From NCBI GenBank assembly GCA_025594325.1, contig JANHCV010000003.1, forward strand, positions 1,612,001 through 1,676,000: 64,000 nucleotides of DNA. The letters are read 5' to 3'. This document shows positions 55,741 through 64,000 of the stretch, piece by piece (the first letter of the stretch is position 1; the number at the start of each line of letters is the position of its first letter). The DNA is from Blastocladiella emersonii ATCC 22665 (taxonomy: Eukaryota; Blastocladiomycota; Blastocladiomycetes; Blastocladiales; Blastocladiaceae). Under the pieces are notes generated by a model. That model searched no databases, was not told the origin of the DNA, and saw nothing but the letters and a program-made list of their open reading frames with translations. Position numbers and translations under genes: made by a program.

Positions 55741-56011
55741 CCTCGAGTGTTGGGGGCGGGAGCAAACGGGCAGCGGCCGGGAGAGAGGGAACGCACGCGA
55801 GCACGCAAGTGGGTCGCCGCTCTCCACCTTACCGACTCTCGCTGCCTTCCATGACCATGATGGAGTGACAGGGGCAGCTGGCCGGCGATGGCGACGCTCA
55901 TGCAGGCGTGACCGGTGTGGGCTTGTTGTTGATGGTCGGCGGCGCGGCTGCACTGCAGGCCTCAGCTAGCGTCGTCCCGTCCCCTCTCCGCCGATCGACA
56001 ACACGGCAATC

Positions 56012-57253
56012 ATGTATCCAACAAGAGTCTATGCATCGATGCTGAGAGCACTACGTCGAGCCGGCCCGGCGTCCGCGAGCGCCCGCTTCCTGAGCTCGGC
56101 GGCTGCGACTACCGCGGCGGCCCCGCGCAAGCCGACGCTTATCCTCGGCATCGAGACGTCGTGCGACGACACCTCGGTCGCCATCGTCAACTCGGACCGC
56201 GAGGTCCTGTCGCTCGTCACCAAGAACCAGAACAAGTTGCACGAGGCGACCGGCGGCATCGTGCCGACGGCCGCCGCCATTGCGCACTCCATGGCGCTGC
56301 CCGGCGTGCTGCGTGAAGCGCTCGACCGCGCCGGCCTCGACACGCCCGCCAAGCTCGACCAGCTCGACGCGATCGCCGTGACGCGCGGTCCCGGGCTCGC
56401 GCCGTGCCTCGGCGTTGGGCTCTGCGCGGCCAAGAACCTCGCGGGCATGCTCAACAAGCCGCTGATCGGCGTTCACCACATGGAGGCGCACGCGCTGACG
56501 CCGCGGCTCACGGAACCCGTTCAGCCCGCGTTCCCGTACCTGTCGCTGCTCGTCTCGGGCGGCCACACGCTGCTGATCCTCACCGAGGGCCTGTCCAAGC
56601 ACACGATCCTCGGCACCTCGCTCGACGACGCTGTGGGCGAGTCGTTCGACAAGGTGTCGCGGTTCCTCGGCCTCGCGTGGCTGCCCACGGGCGGCGGCGC
56701 CGGCGCCGCGCTCGAGCAGGCCGCGCTGCGCGCCAACGGGTCGTACCCCGTCAAGTTCACGGTCCCGCTGCGCGACGGCCGCGACAAGCCGCACACGCGG
56801 CTCAACTTCTCGTTCAGCGGGCTCAAGACCCAGGTCGACCGCCGCGTCGCGTTGATCCGCAAGGAGCACGGGCTCGGCGCCAAGGACCCGCTCCCCGCCG
56901 AGATCCAGGCCGATATCGCGCGCGCGTTCCAGGACTCGGCCGTCGCGCACCTCGAGGACCGCCTGCGCCGCACCCTCGGCGAACTCGTCAAGGAGCGCAA
57001 GATCCCCGTCACGTCCGTCGTCGTGGCCGGCGGCGTCGCGGCTAACCAGTTCTTGCGCGAGCGCCTCACGACTGTGGCCGGCGGCGAGTTCAGCCTCCCG
57101 CTCATGGTCCCGCCGCCGCGGCTGTGCACCGACAACGCCGCTATGATCGCGTGGGCTGGGATCGAGCGGTTCCACGCCGGTATGACGGACCCGTGGGAGC
57201 TCGACTTTATCACCAAGTGGCCGTTGAGCGAGCTCGGCAAGGAGAAGCAATAG
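56012..57253 (+). CDS. QRI7: Mitochondrial tRNA N6-threonylcarbamoyladenosine synthase subunit (Qri7/OSGEPL1)
   Basis: Single exon, 413 residues. It transfers the threonylcarbamoyl group to A37 of ANN-decoding mitochondrial tRNAs; in mitochondria Qri7 acts alone with Sua5-type enzyme, unlike the cytosolic KEOPS complex. The first ~40 residues are an Arg/Ala/Ser presequence, after which TLILGIETSCDDTSVAIV starts the TsaD/Kae1 fold. Landmarks are the metal site HHMEAHAL, the nucleotide-binding DQLDAIAVTRGPGLAPCLGV, YLSLLVSGGHT, the GESFDKVSR region, NFSFSGLKTQ, VVAGGVAANQFLRERL and the final LCTDNAAMIAWAG. All are conserved. The start at 56012 is the first ATG; the ATG at 56039 would also leave a usable leader. 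Confidence 0.95.
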   Translation: MYPTRVYASMLRALRRAGPASASARFLSSAAATTAAAPRKPTLILGIETSCDDTSVAIVNSDREVLSLVTKNQNKLHEATGGIVPTAAAIAHSMALPGVLREALDRAGLDTPAKLDQLDAIAVTRGPGLAPCLGVGLCAAKNLAGMLNKPLIGVHHMEAHALTPRLTEPVQPAFPYLSLLVSGGHTLLILTEGLSKHTILGTSLDDAVGESFDKVSRFLGLAWLPTGGGAGAALEQAALRANGSYPVKFTVPLRDGRDKPHTRLNFSFSGLKTQVDRRVALIRKEHGLGAKDPLPAEIQADIARAFQDSAVAHLEDRLRRTLGELVKERKIPVTSVVVAGGVAANQFLRERLTTVAGGEFSLPLMVPPPRLCTDNAAMIAWAGIERFHAGMTDPWELDFITKWPLSELGKEKQ

Positions 57254-57916
57254 ACTACTTCTCTAAACCGGTTTGGTCGGCCCCGCCTCACGCGTCCGCC
57301 CTCGGACGACGCACACTTATCTCGCGCATCAGATCTAAGTAGGCGGCTACGCTTCTACGGCAAGACAGACAAGGATCACGCGTCATACACCATGAATCGA
57401 GCCGCGAGCCCTTCCACACGCGCTGATCCGCCAACGCAACGTCTCCTCAGTGATCAACATGCAACGACGGACGTTGGGCGCGTCGACAAAAGTAATGGCC
57501 AAAGTAGCAACATGTCGTCGTGTAGACGAATGGACTGTGCTGTCGCTATGAAACCCATGGCCAAACTGTGTACTGGCGTCGCACGGGGGATTAAAACGCA
57601 GCTTTTTAGGCGATCTGATCCAGTAGAAAGCCTCAGCGAACAAGGGAAGCGCCTGTTACATGAGGATGTTATCTGGATTGGGTAAACGTGAGGAGCAAAA
57701 CAAGTGACCGGGCACGAGCTTTTTATGGAAGTGGAGGTGATCGGCCACCCACGTGAGCGGTTGTCAAGCTCTGGTCGGATGGCTGAGACACGTCGCTCAC
57801 CTGACTGATCGTCTCACGCGTTGCGCCACTCCGTCCCCGTCGCGTTTCGCCTCGGCTGTCTTGACCTCCTTGATCACCCCCCAACTCCCATGTATCGCTT
57901 CTAAGTCCATGCAACC
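57254..57916. other. Intergenic region upstream of the CEP164-like gene
   Basis: About 660 bp, less GC-rich than the surroundings. Short frames (for example 57392-57685) lack recognisable motifs. It includes the CEP164 promoter; nothing else identified. Confidence 0.4.
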
Positions 57917-60434
57917 ATGTCCGACGCTGTTCTTGAGGAGGTCTACGACCCTGACTATGAGCCGACGCAAAAGGGTAAGTTTGCCGGCCAACTCGGAGCC
58001 GGTTGAGCCGAGCGTCAAGTAACTTGCGATTTCTCGCACTTTACAGAGATCGACGAGTATGCTGAGTTCCTCGGCATGAACCTCGAAGAGGACACGGAGC
58101 TGTTCTGGATCGCACGAGAAGGGCTCAAGGCTCCGCTGCCGCCGGCATGGAAACCATGGTAAGTGACGCCCATCTGCGCAGTTCGGGCGATTCTAACGCT
58201 CGTGACGGTAGTCAAACTGACACGGGCGACGTGTACTACTACAACTTCGAGTCCAAGGAGAGCATCTGGGACCACCCGTGCGACGAGTTCTACCGCTCCA
58301 TGTACCAGCGCGAGAAGGCCAAGCTCGCGGGAGGAGGTGGGGGCGCCGGTGCCGGCGACGACGACGGGGGCGATGAAGGGGATGGAGATTGCGAAGCCAG
58401 CCCAAGCCGTGGCTCCCAGCACGAGGACAGCCGCGTCAGCGAGCCTCGCAGCGACGGCGGCGACGCGCACGAGGAGAGCATCAAGCAGGTCCGCCTTGAC
58501 GCCTTGCGAAGCTCGTTTGACGTAACTCACTCGACGATTCTGTAGTCGTCCAGCAAGGAGAGCAACCGGAGCGCACCGCACTCATCCGCATCCGGCTCCC
58601 GCAACAACCTCAACACGTCGCGCTCGGGTCTCCCGCTGCTCAGTATCTCCGGCTCCAAGGTCCTCGGCGCGATTCCTGCCTCGACCATGGCGGGTAACTC
58701 CTCGAGTGCAGACGCGCTCGTGCGATCGCGGACCGCGTCGAGCAGCAGGTCGCTGTCCAAACTCTCCGCCGCCGACGGCGGCCCCCTCGGCTCCAAGGAC
58801 CGCCTCCGCTCGCGCACCGGCAGCGCCTCGTCCATCGCGAGCGCTGCGTCGGAGCCGTCGCGGCGCACCGCGTCCAAGTCGGCCTCGCACCACTCGCTCG
58901 CATCGGTCAAGGAGCACCACTCGTCTCGCTCATCGGCGGCGAGTTCCCCGCGCGGTCTCCCCGTCTCGCTGCCCTCGCTGCAGTCGGCGCAGTCGGCGCG
59001 CCAGCTCGAGTCGCTGCAGCGCACCATCGACCAGCAGAACGAGCACGTCACGGAGCTCGAGGCCGAAATCCGCGAGCTGCGCGACCGGCTGCGCATCCAG
59101 GAGCAGGTCGTCGTCGAGCGGCAGCGCCGCCACGACCAGGACGTGCAGATGGTCACGGCGCGGCTCACGGTGCAGCACGACGAGGCCATGGCCAAGCTGC
59201 GCTCGTCGCTCGTCGAGGACCGCGAGCGTGCACTCGACGACCTCCGCGAGTCGCTCTCGGCCGACCACGACGCTGCTGTCGCCAAGGCAACACGCGACGG
59301 CGAGGCCCGCGGGCGGGCGACTACCGAGGCGCAGATTGCCGAGGCGCGCAACGCTCACGCGCGCGAGATAGCCCAGCTGCGCTCCGAGCTCGAGAAGCGG
59401 AACGCTGAGACGCGCGACCTTCAAGCCCAGCTCGACCGCGACACACATCTTCACGCCGATGAGCAGCGCGAAAAGGACGAGCAGCTGCGCCGCGCCCTCA
59501 AAGCCATCCAGGACCTTGAGCGCGCGCTGTCTGTCGCGAGAGAGCAGCAGAGCACGCCCGCATCAAGGAGCGCTCCCGCGCCAGCCGCCGTCGTACCGGC
59601 CCCCGTCTTCCTCAAGCCGACGCGCTCAACGCTCGTCCAGACGGACCCCGCGCCACCGACTCTGGGCATGGCGACGCAGACGGATCCGATGCCGGCGACC
59701 GTGTCGTCCAAGGCTAGCGTCGAGGTCGAGTCTTCCGCCCCGCACGCTCAGCCCGCCGCGGCCGCGGACCTGTCGTCGGCGGCTGAGGGAAGCCGCGTCT
59801 CGGCCGACGCGCTCGAGTCGCAGGAGGCCTCCTACACGGACGAGTACTCGGAGACGGTCACCTCGACGGCCGACTCGATCACCTCGGACGACATGCGCCG
59901 TCGCCGGCGGCGGCAGAAGCGCCACGGCGATAAGGACTCGGACCGCTCGCCGACGCGTTCCCTCAAGAGCCCGCGGCCCGTGCTGCTCAAGAGCCGCGTC
60001 CATGCGCGGCCGGCCAAGGAGACGTACATCGAGACGGTACCAATCCCGACCCTCGACAACGAGCTGAACGAGGTCAAGGGCCATTTGCACTCCATGCTCA
60101 ACAAGATCCACGCGCGGCGGCACCGTCCGCTTCCGTCGTCGCTCGGGTACGCTTGGCGATCTGATCAGCGACTGCGGCGAGATCGCTCACACGGCAGCGT
60201 CTTTGTAGTACCAACGATCTGTCGCCCCCGATCCGCCGCCTGCCAACCACTCCGCGCGCGGCCACCTCGTTCGCGCCGGCGGCCCACGTCGCGAGCCCGG
60301 ATCTCAACCTGTTCGAGCGCGAGTGCATGGACGCGGAGCGCAAGCTGCGCGAGCATACGTCGTGGCTACGCGGCTTCATCTCGTCGCTCGACGGGTCGAG
60401 TCCCGCGTCTAACGACACTGGAGCGTGGGTTTGA
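57917..60434 (+). CDS. CEP164: CEP164-like WW-domain basal-body/centriolar protein
   Basis: Five exons: 57917-57974, 58047-58158, 58212-58488, 58546-60146 and 60209-60434; 2274 nt, 757 residues, phases consistent. The N-terminus has the CEP164 arrangement: a helical leader ([27 protein letters not shown]) directly before the WW domain [20 protein letters not shown] with [15 protein letters not shown]. The PLP..WKPC and WDHPCDE..Y words are characteristic of CEP164, the distal-appendage protein needed for centriole docking and cilium assembly. A Ser/Arg-rich linker (~150-280) follows, then a coiled coil of about 170 residues ([20 protein letters not shown] through [11 protein letters not shown]), a disordered region and a short conserved-looking end ([20 protein letters not shown]). 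It is shorter than the vertebrate protein (about 1460 aa). Its presence argues that the organism builds a flagellum. Confidence 0.85.
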
Positions 60435-60674
60435 CGCGCCGATGGCTACGCTACGGCTCGGATCCGCACTTTCCAATTGCACTATGATTATATCTCACTT
60501 CTGTATAAAGTATCCTGTGTCTTTATGAGTGTTCGCCTCGTCAATTCCTGCGCATGAACAACTGCCTGTCTCTCACCAACTATTTCACTCATCTCGCTTC
60601 CGAACTGTCGCGTGATGCCCGAGTTGATGGTTTGGACACTCAAGCGCTAAAGCAATCGTCCAATCGTCAATGTA
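60435..60674. other. Short convergent intergenic region
   Basis: 240 bp between the CEP164 and helicase stops, which face each other. It is AT-richer and probably holds both polyadenylation regions. No gene seen. Confidence 0.4.
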
Positions 60675-63555
60675 TCACTTTTTGTGTCTCCGTGCGAGCG
60701 CTCGAGCCCGCGCCGCCTCGACTGCGGCCTCGCGCTTCGCCGCCTTGTCTCGTGCGACGGCGTCCGCCGACTTGTCGTTGGCTGCCGCGGTTTCGCCGAC
60801 CCCTTCCTCGCCGGCCTCGAAAGGAGATGCGGCAGGAGCGTCGGAGCTCGAGCTCGCACCGCTCAGCTGCGCCGACTCGACCGACGTGAGGCGGGTGAGG
60901 TACGGTGCGACCCAGTCCCAGTTCCAGATGCGCGAGACGTAGCGCATGTTGGCACGGCTCGTGTACATGACGTCGTGGCTAAATGCGGAGCGGGGTCAGA
61001 AATCAGCAACGTAGCGGGCGGGGAACGCGAATAGAAACGCACTAAATAACCCACTCAATCTCGCCGTTGCGCGACGCGCCGCGGCCCTCGGCGAGCTCGC
61101 ACAGCGCGCTGGTCGGGTGGAGCGTGAGCGAGAGCAGGCCCGCGTCGGCGTCGTGCGCGGCCGCCGCCGCACCGGTGCCGGCGTTGAGCGAGTACTGGTA
61201 AAACGACGCGCGGCCGGCCTGCTTCTTGGCGAGGTTCGGAAAGTACGCGGTGCACAGGGCGCGCAGGATCGGGACTGGGTCGACAGGCCCGTTCTTGACG
61301 GGCGCCAGCGGGCAGTCCCACGTCGCGACGATGCATTCGAGCTGGTGCACAATGTTGCGCGCGTGCTGGAGCGAGCGCAGCTGAACGTAGTTCTCGCGGC
61401 ACCAGTCGCGGTCGCGCCCGTGCCGCTCCCACGCCGTGTACAGGTTGTAGAGCGTGAGGTGGTCGCCCGTCGGGTGGAAGAACTTGCGGCGGCGCGCAGC
61501 CACCTCCTCGAGCACCTCGGGATCGCGCGCGCGGGCGCCGCGCGGCTCGACCCAGACGTGCTCGACCGACAGCATGGCGGCGATGATGAGCATCTCGCGC
61601 AAACACGCGAACTCGGGTTCCGCGGCGGCAGCGAGCGCGCAGGCGAGGAACGGCGACAGCGGCGTGTGCGCGATGCGGTGGCCGATGGTCGTAATCTGGC
61701 CGCGGTCGTCGAGGGCGCCGAGATAATAGAGCTGGCGGAGCGCGGTACGGGCGAGCGACGTGTCGGGCGGGTCGAGAAAGTCGAAGCGCAGGACATCGTC
61801 GATGCGCATGGCCTTGAGGCACAGGACGGTATCGAGCAGCGAGGTGCGCTGGATCTCGGGCACCGTCTCGGCCGGCAGCTCCGTCTCGAACGTCTCGTGC
61901 GAGTAGAGCCGGTACGCCTTGCCCGGCTGGGTGCGGCCGGCGCGACCCGCCCGCTGCGTCGCCGCGGCGCGCGAGATGGGCATGACGAGGAGCGCGTCCA
62001 TGCGCGTCGTCGGGTCGTAGCAGTTTTGCTTGACGAAGCCGCAGTCGACGACAAAGACGATGCCCGGAATCGTGATCGAGGTCTACATGATGAGAAGTAG
62101 TCGGTCAGTCAGCTGTTGTGAGCGGAAACTCGTGCGGGGGAGTCGGGCGGACCTGCGCAATGTTCGTCGCAAAGACGATCTTGCGGTATCCCGGGCGCGC
62201 GGGCCGGAACACGGCGCGCTGCTCGACGGTCTCGAGCGAGGCGTGGATGCCGAACACGTCCATGCCGATGATGCGGGGGTGGGTCTCGGACTCGCCGTCG
62301 CGCTCGCCGCGCTGACGGTGGTGCACGACGTCGCGGTCGTACCGCAGCTGCTGGTCCAGGCGCTTCATCTCGTTGACGGCTCGGTCAATCTCCTGCGAGC
62401 CGCACAGGAAGACGAGGATGTCGCCCGGCCGCTCGTGCTTGTGGATGTGCAGCGCCGTGTCGATGGCGCGGTCAACGTAGGTCGACTGCAGCGTGGCCAT
62501 TTTGGTGTTGCGCGAGTAGAGGATCTCGACGGGGTACGGGCGGCCGGGGATCTGAAAGATGGGGCACTCGTGGAAGAAATCGGAGAACTTTTCGACATCT
62601 ACCCGGTCGCATCGTGTCGTGTGAACAGACGAGGGGGTGCACGTCGGGGATGGGAGCGTACCGAGAGTCGCGCTCATGACGAGCAACTTGATGTCCTTGC
62701 GCTTCTGGAGGCACTGTTTGAGCAGCCCGAGCAGAATGTCGGTGCCCACAGTTCGCTCGTGCGCCTCATCTAAAAGGTTGTGACAGGGAAGGTAAGAGCG
62801 CCGAGTGGGAGGATAGGAGACCAGTTGGCGTACCGATAATGACGACCGAGTGGGCCGAGAGCGTGTCGTCGTCAATGATCTCGCGGAGGAGCACGCCGTC
62901 GGTGACGTAGCGGATCTGGGTCGATGTCGAGACTGCCGACTCGAAGCGGATGGCGTAGCCCACGCGCTCGCCGACGTGGCCGCCCATCTCAGCGGCTACG
63001 CGCTTTGCGTTGGAGATGGCCGCGATGCGTCTGGACGATATCTTAGTGAGCGACGGCGTAGTAGAGTGGTTCGGGGAGCTCTAACGCACCGAGGCTGGGT
63101 GACGACGATGCGCGCATCCGGCTGGTCGTCGAGAATGTACTGCGGGATCTGCGTCGTCTTGCCCGACTACGTGCAGAGCGTCGCGGGAGTGAGCAAGAGA
63201 ACACCGAGAGTTGATGCGGCCGTCGAGCTCGTACACCAGTCTCGCCTAGAAGGAGAGCGAGGTGTCAGCTCTTGCACGGCTGAGCGGACGAGCTAGGTCG
63301 CTACTCACCGACGATAACGAGCAGGTTGTGCTCGCGAATTGCGTCCACGAGATCCTTGCGGAATCCCGCGATGGGGAGCTCGGAGCGGTCAGCGTCAACC
63401 GCTGCGACCGGGGAGGGCTCGCGGCGCGGCCGCTCGGCTGGGACGCGGTCGTCGCGACGAGCCCTCGGCCGGTCGCGCGAGCGGCTCCGAGAGCGACGAT
63501 CACGCTCGTTACGTTGCCGGTGGTCTCTTGACCGGCTCCGGTTTCTCTGCTTCAT
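60675..63555 (-). CDS. DEAH-box RNA helicase (DHX40/DHX35/Prp22-like)
   Basis: Eight exons: 63309-63555, 63235-63245 (11-nt micro-exon), 63090-63166, 62834-63030, 62662-62769, 62153-62598, 61043-62082 and 60675-60978; 2430 nt, 809 residues. A short RS-rich N-terminus (RSRSRDHRQRNERDRR) suggests a splicing context. Helicase motifs in order: GETGSGKTTQIPQ (assembled from three exons), TQPRRIAAISNAKRVA, DEAHER, SATLD, ILVFLCG, ATNIAQTSITIPG and ATQRAGRAGRTQPGKAYRLY. The HA2/ratchet and OB domains follow (PTGDHLTLYNLYTAWERHGR, WCRENYV, HPTSAL, EIEWVIYHDVMYTSRANMRY). The ECPIFQIPGRPYPVEI and YRKIVFATNI stretches resemble DHX40, whereas the GDHLTLYNLY part is closer to Prp22/DHX35; the exact orthologue is unsure. 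The Ala/Lys-rich tail ends RRHKK. Confidence 0.9.
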
Positions 63556-64000
63556 AGTGGGTGGTGGTGAGGGAGGGCAACCGCGAGCGACTTTGCGCGG
63601 CTTGGCCTGCGCGCGTCTCCGAGTTGAGTAAGCTGATGCGAGTCAACGCTGAGGCGCGCGTCGGTGTTCGTCGCGGCGGTCCTCAGTCCTCCAACCATCC
63701 GCCTCCTCGAAGCCGGGACGGCTAATGCTCGGTCTCAAGTGATCAAACGAGTGCTGTACTATCGACGCCGCGTCGGGGTTGTTCGCGGAGGGGACTTGCT
63801 GTAAGGGAGGAAGCACCCGCACACACTCCTTGACCGACACTTCGAGCGCGGTCGCAGGAAAACTCAAGCCAGCCAGCCACCAAGGGAACTTCTTTCCACC
63901 CGGGTGAGACGACCCCCACCTCCTCGGCCGAGACCTTTCGGCGGTTCCGAGACCGTTGACGTGGCCGACGATTAGTGATGAGACACGCGCGGTCGCGAGG
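63556..64000. other. Region upstream of the helicase gene to the window end
   Basis: 445 bp containing the helicase promoter. No coding region with family resemblance or RNA gene recognised. Confidence 0.4.

Noticed and set aside
1-64000. tRNA, rRNA or CRISPR features
   Set aside because: No cloverleaf-like sequence with a convincing TPsiC box, no rRNA-like stretch and no direct repeats with regular unique spacers were seen by eye; a covariance-model scan would be decisive.

Overview
This is a GC-rich nuclear fragment from a eukaryote with short spliceosomal introns. Most donors read GTACG or GTGCG, branch sites resemble CTAAC or CTGAC, and acceptors end in TAG or CAG. The gene set points to a zoosporic (flagellated) fungus, most likely Blastocladiomycota: a CEP164-like basal-body protein, a cyclic-nucleotide-gated-channel-type tail, an HMT1/ABCB6-type half transporter, a DOCK-family exchange factor and an acetolactate synthase regulatory subunit. 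The phylum is an inference from gene content. I rebuilt exons by hand and tested each model by requiring the summed exon length to be a multiple of three.

Layout, left half. The 3' end of a cyclic-nucleotide-binding protein (27-1244, +) is followed by a CaMK-type kinase (1382-2605, -), an acyl-CoA oxidase (3297-5670, -), a damaged CHASE/PAS/histidine-kinase-like receptor (6143-9469, -), an ABCA-type transporter (9689-12867, -) and a short-chain dehydrogenase (13371-14233, -). Then comes the most unusual structure of the window. A full-length ABCB transporter (26574-31369, -) has its 3' half plus about 1.1 kb of downstream DNA copied in inverted orientation at 14877-18268. The arms are 3392 bp and I found one mismatch. 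The 7.2 kb spacer holds a candidate DNA transposon: 19-bp terminal inverted repeats near 18988 and 24927, related GATC/GGCC-rich subterminal motifs, a Plavaka/KDZ-like zinc-finger protein (21773-23752, +) and an unrecognised second gene (19568-21351, -).

Layout, right half. A UFD1-like protein with zinc fingers and an AZUL-like module (32255-34588, +), ILV6 (34640-35621, -), YIPF6 (35921-36885, -), an HMT1/ABCB6-type transporter (37236-40910, +) with a small inverted pseudogene copy of its own 3' end (41167-41368), a Gln/Trp-rich small ORF (41867-42256, +), a 2156-residue DOCK protein (42963-49495, +), two tandem paralogous polytopic membrane proteins of unknown function (49559-51703 and 51999-54782, -), a mitochondrial RidA-like protein (55152-55740, -) diverging from QRI7/OSGEPL1 (56012-57253, +), a CEP164-like gene (57917-60434, +) and a DEAH-box RNA helicase (60675-63555, -).

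Most genes are unrelated housekeeping or signalling genes without operon-like logic. The connected themes are ABC transporters (three genes and two inverted partial copies), mitochondrial functions (ILV6, RidA, QRI7) and flagellar or sensory functions (channel tail, CEP164, receptor-like gene). All exon boundaries, family calls and membrane topologies come from reading the sequence; none was checked against transcripts or databases.
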